A DNA stretch of 64,000 nucleotides from Buddleja alternifolia (GCA_019426215.1 CM033400.1:22366568-22430567), one strand, 5' to 3'. Counted from the first letter of the stretch, positions 21,650-34,616 are shown. The notes: a model not told the origin generated them from the sequence alone. A program made the numbers and translations.

Positions 21650-23259
21650 TGTTGGGTATATGCCCTAGATGCCAATGAAAACAAATAGATTTTGTAGGGT
21701 ATTCAGTTATGTTGTATAAACTAATATTTAATAAAAGGCATTTATTCTTCTATTCATATAAAACTTCACGATATTGACAAGTATTGAACAAATAGTCCAT
21801 GTGTATCGAGGTTGACTCTTCGCCATTTATGAAATAAAGATGTGGCATGGGAAGAGTCTTATTCCTGATCACTTAAAAGGGTTCGCAAGTCAAGGAATCT
21901 CAATTGGGCATTAAGATTCGACTTGTATGACACATGTTCTGACAAGGAGTGCCAGTCGAACACTATGGGATAGTGAGAACACATGTCATAGATATATCAA
22001 TAGAATTGATATATTCGAACACGGCTCGAGTAATTCGATCACATGGGTATTTACTCTGTGACTGTTAATGATTGGATTACTGACCATAATAGTATGCATG
22101 AGCCTTAAACCTGAGGGTTCATGATCAATGTACTTGTACTAATAAATTTGTTACTAGAGTAGTTAGGCCCAACTCACCCTTTGGTGGGGGTGACCTTGAA
22201 GTGCGATCTCAATGAGTCAAGTAGCACTTGTTCAGTGATCGCCAAGATGAGATTCACTGTCTCGATAGTAAACGAGAAAGTATCCTGTGCGATCATAGGC
22301 ATATGAAATTATAAGTCTTTGGCCAAATCAATAAAAGTAACTCTTGTGGGACATGGAGGGTAATTTGGCAATTTCATCATGCTATGATTTAATGCACAAT
22401 ATCAAGTTTTGTGAGTTTGACATATACCATGACTCTCACTTGATCGGGATACGTCAGTGAAGGGCTTATACACATATGGTATTTATGGTCCAGAGATTTG
22501 TAAATGATTCATTTTCGTACTCAATTGGGTTACGATGTGAATCCACGAGACTGGCTAGGTGACACTCATATCCTTTGGTAATTCCTTTCATTGCCAAATG
22601 AGACGAACCTAAAGAGTCGCTCTATAAGAAACGAACAGGATATCTTTTTGTGTTAATTATTTAGAAAGATATAATTACTTGAACATATTGATTTATTGGT
22701 TAATTGAATAAATTAAATTTTTAATTGGGAAAATTAATTAAATGGAATTAATTAATTAATATATATTGGATTTAAATGGGATTTAAATTAAATATATGTT
22801 CAAGGGTGGACTAAGTTGTCTGGGCCAACTTAAGCCCACCCACACGTCGAAGAGTGCCCTAAGGGGCAGCCATGTAGAGTCCTAGGAGAGGCTCCTACTT
22901 GTTACCTAAATCATTAGAGTTATAAGGTAACTCTAATTGCAACAAGGCATTCTAACCTTAATTGTATAACACACAAAAAAGAGAAGGAGATCCTATCCCT
23001 GAAACCTTGCCCTAGCCGTCCACCATAGTCAAGAGGAAGGTTTTTGGAGATCTTTGGAAGGCTCGCTTCGAGTGGATCTTTAAAGACCGGAGCTCAAGGA
23101 GTTGTTGTTACGCGAATTCAGAAATACGAAACGGATAAGGTAATCAGTTTCATTTAAATTTCTGAAAACTCTTGATCATCAAACCACGTTAAAGTGATTC
23201 AACTTTAGGAATCCTAAAATTTCTTCCACTGCATTTTTTGCTCTAGAGGATTTCTAACA
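21650..23259 (+). repeat. copia-1 5' LTR
   Basis: 1,610 bp, beginning TGTTGG and ending CTAACA. It is followed by G and the primer-binding site. Confidence 0.93.
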
Positions 23260-23260
23260 G

Positions 23261-23272
23261 TGGTATCAGAGC
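23261..23272 (+). promoter_or_regulatory. copia-1 primer-binding site (initiator tRNA-Met)
   Basis: TGGTATCAGAGC lies one base after the LTR. It is complementary to the 3' end of plant initiator tRNA-Met, the usual copia primer. Confidence 0.93.
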
Positions 23273-25079
23273 CAACTTGAACGCGTTTGTGATTTATTGC
23301 ATTTGAGATTATGTTGGCTAAATTGGATTTTAAAATTAGATTTTTGTGTGTTTAACATTGGATATTGAAACTGATTTTTTGAAAATATTTATCGCCCCAA
23401 AGTCGTCACCTTGGTTACGCGGTGGCACCGTCGCCAAATAGCGGAGGCGCCACCGTCGACGACGCCAAATAGCGGCGGTGCCGCTACTGCGCGTGAGAAC
23501 AAAAAATTAAGAAAAGGGGTGGCGGTGCTAAACGAAAAAACTTGATGCCGCCCAATCCAGCGTGCTGGGCTGCACCCAGCACCTGCCCAGTGAGCAAAAT
23601 AGGCCTAGTGCACATGTGTGTGTGAGTCACGGGTTGCTGGTCCCGGTCCAGCGATTAATATAATATATATTTATATATATAAATATTAATAATTATTGGG
23701 TTTGACCCAATAGACAAATTTAACCCGAAAATTGTTAATTTCCCCTTTTCTTAATAAAAATGAGTTTTCTTTTCGTAAAACTAAATTAGATTTAATTAGT
23801 TAAATTGAATTTGACTTTTAATAATTAAATTAGATTTAATTTTGTCATAAATTAAAATTGAGAATTTTATTTATGATCAAAGACGATTAAATAAATTGGA
23901 TTTATTTTAATGTTGATTTTATTTTTCAAAATAATTAAGAATAAGTTAGACTTATCTCTTAAATAATAAATTGGATTTATTCTTTTAAATTGAAATTTAA
24001 GTTCATCTTTTCATAATTAAATTAGATTTAATTAAATATGAATTCCTTTTCGATTTAAAGGTAAAAGCCAACAAAATCTTAAATAGTTTACTTACATGCT
24101 TTGATGTATGTTGTGGTGGATGCATCCATGGACTTAGAGTTTTACCGTTTTGTATTATCTAGGTTGTAATGGGCCAAAGAATGTCCCCCAGTTTGTACTT
24201 TTATTTTTCGGTAGTATAATTTATAGGGTGCTTCTGAGTTATGTAATTAGAGGTAGGACCTTCTTAGAGCTTGGAGCCAAGAGTATATCAAGATTAGATT
24301 TGATATAGGTCCCTATCTCCCTGATTGATCTATTGGCTTATATCAATCTAGAATGTCCATGGAAAGCATGTTGATAGAATAACTAGGTTTTCTATTGATG
24401 CATGACTTAGAATAATTCCACATATGCGCGAAATGGATAAATGTGCAAAGTGAGACCTTAAATAAATTAAGAAATTCTCCCAAATTAAATATATTAAGTA
24501 AGGAAGGGATATTGGATATCCTGGCTCTCCATCAAACTTAGAGAGATAGAATTATGAGTTATGCATGGCATCGTCCCGACTAATGGGGGTTATGCACTAA
24601 TTCATAATTCAATTATCTCTAAGTGCATTTGATGCCATCGGTAGAAGCAAATCTCATCCCATATACTGTTACAAGTTGCAAGATGAGATTTAACTGTTAG
24701 ATCGATAGGAGTTGATAGGAAAGTACTTAGATGGATCACCACCAATATTTCGTTACAGCTGAGGTTAAGTGATCCATGAGCAAAAGAAAGATTGAACCAT
24801 CAGTTGGACTGATTCGCGTGGCACGCCACTTTGAAGTTCCAATGAGCCATATATCGTTACAGATTGCAACTCATTGAAAATTTTGAAGAACTTAATCACT
24901 CACTACGAAATCTGTCCAACGAGATTTCCATTCATTGCAGTGGGAGTGCATTGATTCGAAAATGTAGTGGGAGCCAAGTCAAAATTTAAGTCCTAATTTT
25001 ACTTGGGTACAATATAATTATCTAATAAAATATTGGTTTATTTTCTGCAGTCAATTATATCCCTCTCAAAATAGTTAAT
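23273..25079 (+). other. copia-1 untranslated leader
   Basis: 1.8 kb without a gene. It has an unusual GC-rich patch at 23395-23640 with the repeated motif CGCCAAATAGCGG (two full copies) and runs of GGCGGTGCC. This is followed by an AT-rich stretch (23750-24060) repeating AATTAAATTAGATTTAATT. Confidence 0.7.
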
Positions 25080-25915
25080 AACCCACTATCAATTCTGCTT
25101 GAAAAGAATGTCCTCACTGGACCTAACTTTGCTGACTGGCTCAAAAACCTAAGGATAGTCCACAGCTTGGAGCCACTAGATTATGTCCTCGAGGCCAATT
25201 GTCCTTCCGTCCCTAGGGATGATGACGATGAGAATGCGCATGATAACTACAACACATGGATCAAAGATGATACTTATGTTAAAGGTTACATGCTCGGCTC
25301 CATGAGCAATGATTTGCAGAGATCCCATGAGAACATGGATGACGCAAAGTTAATATTGCTACATCTCAAGGAGCTGTATGGAGAGCACGGTAGGACTGCT
25401 CGGTATGATATATCGAGAGACCTCTTTGGATCAAGAATGGGAGAGGGTGAGGATGTGGGAACCCACGTCTTGAAAATAATTTCCATGATCGAGAGATTGG
25501 AAGCTCTCCACTTCACCATGGATTTCCACCTTCAGACAAATCTCATTCTTTAGTCACTCCCCAAATCCTTTTCATAATTTATTGTGAACTTCAACATGAA
25601 TGACATTAAGTGCACATTGGCTGGGCTGATGAACAAGCTCTCAACTGCTTAGGGATAGATGAGGCCCAATGGGAAGGAAGTTGCTTTAACCGTCACCACT
25701 GGGGCATCCAAGCCCTTTAGAAAAAGGAAAGTCATAGGCAAAAAGCAACTGGGAGTGTCAAAGGCTTCGAGTGACACAGGTAAAGGAAAGGGAAAAAAGT
25801 TCAAGGGAAGAGGTCCAAAGAAGACAGACATGTGTCTTCACTGCCGTGAGATGGGACACTGGAAACGTGACTGTCCCAAGCTGAAAGCGGAGATTGCTTC
25901 AGGTATAGAACTTAA
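25080..25915 (+). pseudogene. copia-1 gag
   Basis: Capsid/nucleocapsid part: VLTGPNFADWLKNLRIV (the LTGxNYxxWxxxL gag signature), MLGSMSNDLQ, AKLILLHLKELYGEHGRTARYD, then stops after QTNLIL and in KLSTA*G*MRP. A zinc knuckle CLHCREMGHWKRDC (about 25835-25876) is intact. The reading frame leads straight into a MITE at 25916, after which it continues in frame with the protease. Confidence 0.87.
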
Positions 25916-26467
25916 GGCCCTAATTGGATGGCATATCCATCTCGGAGAATTTTTTTTCATGACAAAAGTGAGAAAAAAATACTTTTAGAGATAAGATATG
26001 TGGTGTTAAAAGTGTGTTTGGATGGGTATTTTTTAGAGAAAAACATGTAATGATTATGGTTGATGTGATATGTTTTTTGTTGTGAGAAATTTGTTTAAAT
26101 TGGTGTTTAGATATAATTTATCATAAATATATCTATTCAAACTCATCGATTTAGACATCAAAAAATAGGCAAAGTGGATCTTATTTTGCATGTTGCGTTA
26201 TTTTGTATTAGAATATGTGATTAATTTGACTCTCGGTGTTGGGAGATAGCCGAAAAAACCCTTTTTAATCGATGGGTAAACTGTCAAATCATGAATAGTA
26301 AAAAATTATTTTTTCTCCTTTTTTGCAAGAATTTCTTCAAAATTACCTACAATTTTGAGATATTTTTCTTAAGAAAATATCATGATATGCCAAACAAATA
26401 TATTTTTAGAGAAAAAAATCTCTAAAAAACTTTTTTTCAAAGGAAAGGTAGCAATCCAATTAGGGCC
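25916..26467. mobile_element. Tourist-like (PIF/Harbinger) MITE in copia-1 gag-pro
   Basis: A 552-bp element with inverted ends GGCCCTAATTGGAT ... ATCCAATTAGGGCC, flanked by TAA at 25913-25915 and 26468-26470. The 3-bp TAA duplication and GGCC start fit the PIF/Harbinger type. Subterminal repeats (TTTTTCTCC, AGAGAAAAA) are inverted too. Discounting the element and one TAA leaves the host frame open, so it jumped into a functional-looking gag-pol. Confidence 0.9.
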
Positions 26468-27675
26468 TAATGTTTTGGAAACAAATTGTTCTGTTACTAT
26501 ATTTTCTTCTTCCTGGATTCTAGACTCTGAAACTAGTGCTCACATATGTGTTTTGAATCAGGAGCTGGAAAGAAGTAAGAAGCTGGAGCTTGGAGAAGTG
26601 ATGATCAATGTTGGCAGCGGACACAGTGTAGCAGCCACACACATTTGAACCACTTTCATTAGATTATTTTCTGGACATTTATTGTTGTTGGACAATTGTC
26701 TTGTTTTGCCCAATGGGCTAAAGAATATTGTTTCTGTTCCTGTTTTGGTCAGGAAAGGATATTTATTTTCTTTTGTAAACAATTCTTGTGACATTTATTT
26801 TAGAAATGAAGGTGTTGGCAGTGCGTCTTTAATAAATGATTTATACTATATTAATGTCCAAACTAATTGTAATGTCAATGATGTAATAAGAAAACACAGT
26901 TTGTATGATACAAACTTAAGACAGCTCTGGCACTTAATATTAGGTCATGTCGAGGATCATAGACTACACGAGTTAGAAAAGGATGGAGTCATACACTCAT
27001 TAGGATCGGATCCCTATCCCACTTGTGAGTCTTATATTCAAGGCAAAATGACCAAATCCCTCTTCGTAGGGAATTTTGAAAGAGCCTCTGAAGTCTTAGG
27101 ATTGATTCATACTGATGTGTGCATTCCTTTTGGAAATGTGGCCCACGGTGGTTTTCAGTACTTCATTACATTTACCGATGACCATTCTAGGTATGGCTAT
27201 GTGTATTTGATGAAGTACAAGTCTGAATCAGTAGAAAAGTTCATTGAATTCAAGACTTTAGTCGAAAACCAAACCGGGCATCATGTTAAGGCACTTCGGT
27301 CTAACCGCGGTGGTGAGCATATAAGTGCTAAATTTGACCAATTTTTAAGAGAACATGGCATACTGTTACAGCTAACTCCTCCAGCCACTCCACAATTAAA
27401 TGGCGTAGCAGAACAAATGAATCGAACTCCATGCTTAGTTACACAGATTTGCCCATTTTGTTATGGGGGCATGCATTGCTTACATCTGCTCACATTCTGA
27501 ACAGATGTCCTTCCAAATCTGTTCCTAACACACCGTATCAGATATGACTTGGAAGGAAGCCTAACCTGAAACATATAAAGATATGGGGTTGCCCAGCTTA
27601 TATGAAGAAGACCAAGGTTGAGAAATTGGAGGCTAGGTCTTTGAAAGGATGATTCGTTGGATATCCCGAGGATTT
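26468..27675 (+). pseudogene. copia-1 protease and integrase
   Basis: Protease: SWILDSETSAHIC, where the usual DSG/DTG active site has Gly changed to Glu. Then the GAG-pre-integrase region (LRQLWHLILGHVEDHRLHEL) and integrase: first Asp in HTDVCIPFGN, middle motif RSNRGGEH where Asp is changed to Asn, and Glu in QLNGVAEQMNRT. Stops and a frame change follow after 27500 (MHCLHLLTF*). Two catalytic residues are lost by G-to-A changes. Confidence 0.88.
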
Positions 27676-27753
27676 CATGGGATACCTATTCTACCTTCAT
27701 AATGATCAAAGGATCACTGTTGCCTTACATGCAATCTTTCTTGAAGAAGATTT

Positions 27754-27997
27754 CATTCGGGAAGGTGGAGCTGGTAGAAGTATTGTTCTAGAAGAACAAA
27801 ATGAATCTCTTTTGGAAGACACTATTCAAGAGACCCAGCCCGAACCAGAAATGACACAACCATCAATGCGCATGTCATTCGGGAAGGTGGAGCTGGTAGA
27901 AGTATTGTTCTAGAAGAACAAAATGAATCTCTTTTGGAAGACACTGTTCTAGAGACCCAGCCCGAACCAGAAATGACACAACCATCAATGCGCATGT
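27754..27997 (+). repeat. 122-bp tandem duplication in copia-1 pol
   Basis: CATTCGGGAAGGTGGAGCTG begins at 27754 and again at 27876. Both units run to ATGACACAACC, ATGCGCATGT and differ at only a few bases. Because 122 is not a multiple of three it shifts the frame between integrase and RT. Confidence 0.92.
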
Positions 27998-28939
27998 CAG
28001 TTAGGGTATCTCAACCGCCTGAGAGATATGGTTATCTGCTACAAGGAAAGAATAATATGTATGCAGTAGCGGAAGGAAACCATGGAGACGACCCCTCTAG
28101 CTATGACCATGCAATGGTGGATATGGATTCTGCAAAATGGCATGAAGCTATGAAAGTAGAAATGGATTCGATGTATTCGAACTAAGTGTGGACTCTGGAA
28201 GATCAACCCAAGGGTATTGTACCCATTGGATGCAAATAGATCAATCTATAAGAGAAAGATTGGTCCAGATGGCAAGATGGACACCTATAAGGCCAGGCTA
28301 GTGGCGAAATGGTATAGTCAAAAGGAAGGCATTGACTATGAGGAAACCTTTTCACCTGTAGCTATGATCAAATCCATTAGAATTCTATTTGCAATATTTG
28401 CATACCTGGATTATGAATTCTGGTAAATGGATGTGAAGACCGCGTTCTTAAATGGATTCCTCGAGGAGAAGATCTATATGGAACAACCCAAGGGTTTCAC
28501 ATCGAGTGCAGATTCTCATAAGGTCTGCAAATTGAATAGGTCCATTTATGGAATCAAGCATGCCTCTCACAGTTGGAACCTTCATTTTGATGAGAAAGTG
28601 CAGGGCTACGGCTTCATCAAGATCGAGGATGAACCATGCGTCTATAAAAAGGTCAGTGGGAACAAAATCATATTCCTGGTGCTATATGTAGATGATATTC
28701 TACTTATAGGGAATGATAAAGGTTTGCTAACTTCAGTTAAGACATGGCTTTCAAGCAAATTCTCCATGAAATACTTGGGAGAAGGCACCTACATCCTGGG
28801 AATTCTCATCTACAGGGATAGATCGAATAAGATGATAGGACTCTCTCAGGCCCTCTACCTAGAGAAGGTCCTAAAGCGATTTGGGATGAAAAACTCTAAG
28901 AGAGGTCTTTTGCCCATGAGATGGAATTCATCTCTCTAA
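27998..28939 (+). pseudogene. copia-1 reverse transcriptase
   Basis: Copia RT reading SVRVSQPPERYGYLL, WHEAMKVEMDSMYSN, KARLVAKWYSQKEGIDYEET, MDVKTAFLNGFLEEKIYMEQ, LNRSIYGIKHASHSWN and the active site VLYVDDILLIGND. Stops fall at 28183-28185 (MYSN*VW), 28238-ish (two before SIYKRK) and 28424-28426 (FW*MDVK), the first and last where Gln is usual. YVDD is intact. Confidence 0.9.
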
Positions 28940-29671
28940 AAAATGAGTCCTTAAAGTAAGGAAGATCGAAAAGAGACAAGTTCAGTTCCTTATGCATCAG
29001 CAGTGAGTAGTCTCATGTACATGATATTATGCATGAGACCAGATCTTGCCTATGCTGTGAGCGTAGTAAGTAGGTTTCAAGCTAACCCGGGCAAAGAATA
29101 TTGGATTGCCGTGAAATCTATCTTGAAGTACTTGAGAAGAACCAAAGATATGATTCTTGTATATGGCAATGGAGAATTAAAAGTGGACGGTTATACGGAT
29201 TCTGATTTCCAATCAGATATCGATGACCAAAAATCCACTTCTGGGTTCATATTCACTCTTAACGGTGGAGCAGTGTCTTGGAAAAGTTCCAAGCAAAGCA
29301 CAACTGCTGATTCGACCACTTAAGCTGAATATGTGGTAGCCTCAGAGGTAGCCAAAGAAGTTGTTTAGATTAAGAAGTTCATGGCATAACTTCAAGTTGT
29401 TCCTAGTGTGGAGCTACCATTACCACTTTGGTGTGACAACAATGGAGCCATCGCGCAAGCTAGGGAACCAAGGTCTCACAACAATTCCAAACACATAGCG
29501 AGGAGATATCATATAATTCGAGAAATCGTTGGAAAAGGTGACATCGCCATGCAGAAAATAACCTCAGCGAACAATGTGGCTGATCCACTCACTAAGCCAT
29601 TGGCGCAGGCGGTGCAAGATAGACATCTTGAGAAGATGGGTATTAGATACCATAGCAATTGGCATTGAGTG
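28940..29671 (+). pseudogene. copia-1 RNase H
   Basis: SSLMYMILCMRPDLAYAVSV, KVDGYTDSDFQSDIDDQKST, SGFIFTLNGGAVSWKSSKQS, then stops in DSTT*AEYVVASE, VV*IKKF and FMA*LQVV. The tail LWCDNNGAIAQAREPRSHN, HIIREIVGKGDI and NVADPLTKPL is the usual copia C-terminus. The polypurine tract CAAGTGGGAGAT follows directly (29672-29683). Confidence 0.9.
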
Positions 29672-29683
29672 CAAGTGGGAGAT

Positions 29684-31259
29684 TGTTAGGTATATGCCCT
29701 AGATACCAATGAGGACAAATAGATTGTATAGGGTATTCAATTATGTTGTACAAACTAATATTTAATAAAAGGCATTTATTCTTCTGTTCATATAAAACTT
29801 CATGGCATTGATAAATATTGAACAAATAGTCCATGTGTATTGAGGTTGACTCTTCGCCTTTTATGAAATAAAGATGTGGCACAGGGAGAGTCTTATTCCT
29901 AATCACTTCAAAGGGTTCACAAGTTAAGGAATCTTAATTGGGTATTAAGATTCGACTTGTATGACACATTCTCTGATAAGGAGTGCTAGTTGAACACTAT
30001 GAGATAGTGAGAACACGTGTCATAGATATATCAATGGAATTGATATATTCGAACACGGCTCGAGTAATCCGATCACTTGGGTATTTACTTTGTGACTATC
30101 AATGATTGGATTACTGAGCATAATAGTATGTGTGAGCCTTAGACCTGAGGGTTCATGATCAATGTACTCGTACTACTGAATCTGTTACTAGAGTAGTTAG
30201 GCCCAACTTACCCTTTGGTGGAGTCGACCTCGAAGTGCGATCTCAATGAGCCAAGTCGCACTTGTTCAGTGATCGCCAAGATGGGATTCACTGTCTCGAT
30301 AGTAAACAAGAAAGTATCCTGTGCGATCATATGCAAATTATAAGTCTTTGGCCAAAGCAATGAAACTAACTCTTGTAGGACATGGAGGGTAGTTTGGTAA
30401 TTTCATCATGCTATGATTAAATGCACAGTATCAAGTTTATTGAGTTTGACATATACCATGACTCTCACTTGATCGGGATACATCAATGAAGGGCTTATAT
30501 ACATATGGTATTTATGGTCCAGAGGTTCGTAAATGATTCGTTCATTTCGTACTCAATTGGGTTACAATGTGAGTCCATGGGACTGGTTAGGTGATACTCA
30601 CATCCTTTGGTAATTCCTCCCATTGCCAACTGAGATGAACCTAAAGAGTCGCGCTATAAGAAACGAACAAGATATCCTTTTGTGTTAATCTTTTAGAAAG
30701 ATATAATTAATTGGACGTATTGATTTATTGGTTAAATCAATAAATTAAATTTTTAATTGGGAAAATTAATTAAATAGAATTAATTAATTAATATATATTG
30801 GATTTAAATGGGATTTAAATTAAATATATGTTAAAGGGTGGACTGAGTTGACTGGGCCAACTTAAGCCCACCCACACGTCCAAGACAGCCCTAAGGGACG
30901 GCCATCTAGAGTCCTAGGAGAGGCTCCTACTTGTTGCCTAAGTCATTAGAGTTATAAGGTAACTCTAATTGCAACAAGGCATTACACACAAAAAAAAGGA
31001 GATCTTATCCCTAAAACCATGCCCTAGTTGTCCACCATAGAAAAGATGAAGGTTTTTGGAGATCTTTGGAAGGAGCTCAAGGAGACAGGAGCTCAAGGAG
31101 TTGCTGTTACGCGAATTCAGAAATACGAAACTGATAAAGTAATCAGTTTCGTTTAAATTGTGAAAACTCTTGAAAATCATCAAATCACGTTAAAGTGATT
31201 CGACTTTAGGAATCCTAAAATTTCTCTGTTGTGTTTTTCGCTCTAGAGGATTACTAACA
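29684..31259 (+). repeat. copia-1 3' LTR
   Basis: 1,576 bp, TGTTAGG ... CTAACA, homologous along its length to 21650-23259 with many substitutions and short indels. Confidence 0.93.
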
Positions 31260-31264
31260 CATAC

Positions 31265-31415
31265 TGTTATAAGTGCTATCATAGTTTTTTCTCTTTATTT
31301 TGTGTTCTAAAATCCCCATCAAACCCACACTGTATTTATGACAGAGAGTCATCATCTCTCTCTGTCTATCAGGCCTATTGAGCCCTCTAGTATTCCAAGC
31401 TCCTACGCAATTCAT
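31265..31415 (-). pseudogene. LINE ORF2 start, endonuclease domain first part
   Basis: ORF2 begins at the ATG at 31415-31413 with MNCVGAWNTRGLNRPDRQRE, close to the canonical MKCxxWNxRGLNxPxKQ start of plant LINE ORF2. It runs to GLMGILEHKIKRKNYDS before the copia-1 insertion at 31260. The catalytic Asn of WN is present and Glu is present in GILEHK. Confidence 0.87.
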
Positions 31416-31459
31416 GGTCAGTAACTACAATAGCTACCATTCCCCATTATTTTATTATA

Positions 31460-31768
31460 TTATGGCCTCTTCTGTGATTTTGATATATCTATCACCTCAT
31501 TAGTTTCTACAATTCTAGATGGCATTTTCTTAGGGACCCAAACCTGCTTACCCTTTTTCTTTTTGCATATTTTCTTATCACGTCCATAACCTTTGCAGAA
31601 GTTGCATTGTATAGGTTTCCATTCATAAGTGACCTTCTGCTCAAGCATAATACCTTTTTCATTTTCAAAGAACACAACCTCTAGCATATAAGTTGTGTCT
31701 ACTTCTACTAAAATTCGAGCAAATTGGATCCTTTTCCTATTTTCTATCATTTCGTCATCCATAATAGG
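31460..31768 (-). pseudogene. LINE ORF1, C-terminal part with zinc knuckle
   Basis: Continues ORF1 after the two LARD-like insertions: MDDEMIENRKRIQFARILVE, the conserved end of the DUF4283 RNA-binding region, then QKVTYEWKPIQCNFCKGYGR with a CCHC-like knuckle whose His is replaced (CNFCKGYGRDKKIC). It ends at TGA/TAG 31460-31462, 45 bp before the ORF2 start. Confidence 0.87.
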
Positions 31769-31773
31769 GGTCC

Positions 31774-32910
31774 TGACACGCGAAATCCTAGCAAGTATAC
31801 TAGGTCATGCAAAGTAATAAAGTGGACTATTTAGCCTGGGGTGTATCGTCTCCACAGGGACAATTGGATTCAATGCTCGTAATTGCTATATTATCTAACT
31901 CTAAGCTAAATCAAATTATAAGATGATGGTTGATTACACTATGAAAATAATCAAAGATAAATATGTGATAAACAAGATAATAAAATCGAATGGAAAGAGG
32001 TGATTGGGTTATGATCCTACTATGTTCTATTCTATGTTCATGAACTCTCAATTATCCGGATTTTTAGAACGCTCTTGTTATGGGGAAACCCCCTAATGTA
32101 TTTATTATTCAATCTCTTGAAATAACAAGCCTATACTAGTTAACAACTTCCTATATCTCTATAGTGAAGATTGAATTAACTAACATGCATTTAGGTTCGA
32201 AGGAATTCCTTGTTTACGAAGATCCTACATTCAATCGGGTCATCTTATCACAAAAAGCCACACAACGCAATCGATTCTATCTCTAGTCAATTGTTACGTT
32301 ATGATGTTTGATTTTTGATCTCCCTTTATCTATCTCCTCTCGGTCTCAAGACAAAGCATTTTATCAAACACATGGTGATCAAGCATATGCAAGCATTAAG
32401 CATAAAATCAAACATGTAACAAGAATGTAATAAATCCGAAAATTAATGATTCATTAAACATAAAACATCACAAAATATTCACATAACCCAATCACAAAAA
32501 TACTTAGCTCATACTTACAACAACAAGTGATTCAACAACTCTACAAGACATAATTGAAATACTAATCAAGAGAAAGAGTTGAATTACTCCCTATTATAAA
32601 GTGTGAATCCAAGCTTTGATGATGATGAGGATGATGATGGCTCTTCAAGCTTCCTTAGGACTTCCCATGGCTCCCCCTTGGTGTTTTAGAGCATGTGTAT
32701 AATCTTTCATCAACTATCTTCTTTTGTTTCTTTCTTCAATTTCAAGCTCAATTTGGATCTCCTTTCTCTTCTTTCATGCGTAAATCAACTTGTATCCTAC
32801 AAGACAAAATCTATACCAATCAAAGCATTATGAGGGATAAAAAGTGATCAAAGCAACGATCAAATTATATCACATTGGGGCATAAAATACTGTAAAATAT
32901 GGACTTATCA
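31774..32910 (-). repeat. LARD-1 3' LTR
   Basis: 1,137 bp, same length as the other LTR. A polypurine tract (TTGGGGGTAG on the minus strand) abuts it at 32911. It contains a short GATGAT run near 32620. Confidence 0.93.
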
Positions 32911-34616
32911 ACTACCCCCAACTAACCTATGATCGTCTCGATCACTAAATGGCGAATAAGTACTCATAAGTTCAGATTTTACAACTTGGTTTGGGATCTT
33001 GAAAGGTTCATGTGTCAATAATCAAGCACGTAAAAGAACTAGACCCTTCGAAAATGATTATGACAAGTTACGCTTTACCTAGAACACTTAACAATTTGAA
33101 AGCCCCCAAACATCTTCGAATCCATCTCGAAATCATGAACTCCAAATCCATTTTTATGTCAAGAGCACACTTTAAACAAGATTATGCAAACTCATTAGAT
33201 AATAAAAACATTAAAACACTTCAAAACTTTGCTAACCTATCGGTGTGCATGAAATGTGAAAGTCAAGATCAAAAGGTCTTTTTGGCTTGTAACGTAAGGC
33301 TAGGTAATGGCTTGGACGGGAATATATGGATAAAGTGACTAAACTCAAGAAAGCATACAACTCAATATCATCGAGCTAAACACTCACTTATCAACCAAAT
33401 AAATCTCCACATCTTGTCACTTATCGCCTTTTTGATTTCTTTTCCCTTTGAACTCATAACCCCAAAACTTGTTTCTTTTGATGCTAGGGGTGGAAAAATG
33501 ATTCTCAAACCAAATAAATCACATTGAAGCTCAGTTTGTAGCCAAGTCGAGAGAGAGCTCACATAATATATTTTTCGGTAACTTCCAATCTCTCGACTCT
33601 TTAGCCAACTTACAACATTTCTTTTTCCTCTCTTTGTTTCACGTAAACTCAAGACCTCAAAATCTCTCAAAATCATCAAGAACAAACACACCTTTTAACC
33701 CATTAATCCATGAGATTCGACACCCAAAACAAAGCGTAAACCCAAATTAAAGCCAAATGATATGAGGTTATATGCTCTCTTACTTGGGAAATAGACTTTG
33801 TTTTTCTTTCTTTTAGGCTAAAGGGTGGTTGGTGTGGCTTGCGAAAGAAAATCGAATGGTGGTTCTTAGTGTGCTAAACACACTCCATTCTTATCAATAT
33901 AGCTCAAAATAAGGTCTAGAGATTATATAGTATCGTGAAGGCCAATTGTAAGGTTAAAGAAAATGAAAGATGGCCTAAATCATTTCATGACTTCGCACAC
34001 TCAACACACAGTTCAAAATTGACAAAATTGAAAGTTCAATGCTTTAAATCCTCAACAATTCACATAAGCATGGCTAAAAAGGCTTTCACATATAAAATAC
34101 GACAAATGATTTCATCTTAGATGAAGTAGAGACATTCAAACGAATCATGTTCCAAGCAAAAGTGTAACAAATCATGAATATGAAATCATTGATTATCACA
34201 GTTTTCTAATCCCAAATCAAGCATGAAACTTAACAAATGAGTACAAGTTACACAAAATCACCACATCACAATAAAATTAGGACGTCTATCCCACCCCCCC
34301 AACTAATCTAGCACATTGTCCCCAATGAGCGAACATACAAATGTAAAGTAAAGGACGGAAAGACGTCCCTGATGTTTGAATCTAAGTGATGTCCAAAAAG
34401 CGAAAGAGCAACAAGACGGAGAGTCTGACAATAAAGCCTAGCCATCTGTGAAGTTAGAAAAACAAGAAGAGACAAAAAGCATCATCAAAACAACTTAGAA
34501 CACTTAAAAGAAAAGAAACAAAAAAAAATAACGGAAATAAAAGAAAGCATGTAAAACGTGGGTTGCCTCCCACGAAGCGCTTGTTTAAAGTCGGTAGCTC
34601 GACTCCCTTGCACTGC
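32911..34616 (-). other. LARD-1 internal non-coding region
   Basis: 1.7 kb between the gag-like ORF and the 3' LTR, in place of pol. No protein recognised. It contains GTGGGTTGCCTCCCACGAAG (about 34558), a sequence I recognise as recurrent in plant LARD-type elements. Confidence 0.6.

Larger units (their letters stand above)
21650..31259 (+). mobile_element. Ty1-copia LTR retrotransposon (copia-1), full length, decayed
   Basis: 9,610 bp from TGTTGGGTATATGCCC to GATTACTAACA, flanked by the 5-bp duplication CATAC (21645-21649 and 31260-31264). It lies inside the LINE endonuclease, and the flanking LINE frame is continuous if it is ignored. Order is LTR, tRNA-Met PBS, long leader, gag, protease, integrase, RT, RNase H, PPT, LTR, which is the copia order. 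Its two LTRs differ by several percent (about 8 differences in the first 90 bp), so it is old. Stops, a duplication and a MITE have disabled it. The long LTR and its start suggest the Tork/Angela side of copia; that assignment is tentative. Confidence 0.93.
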
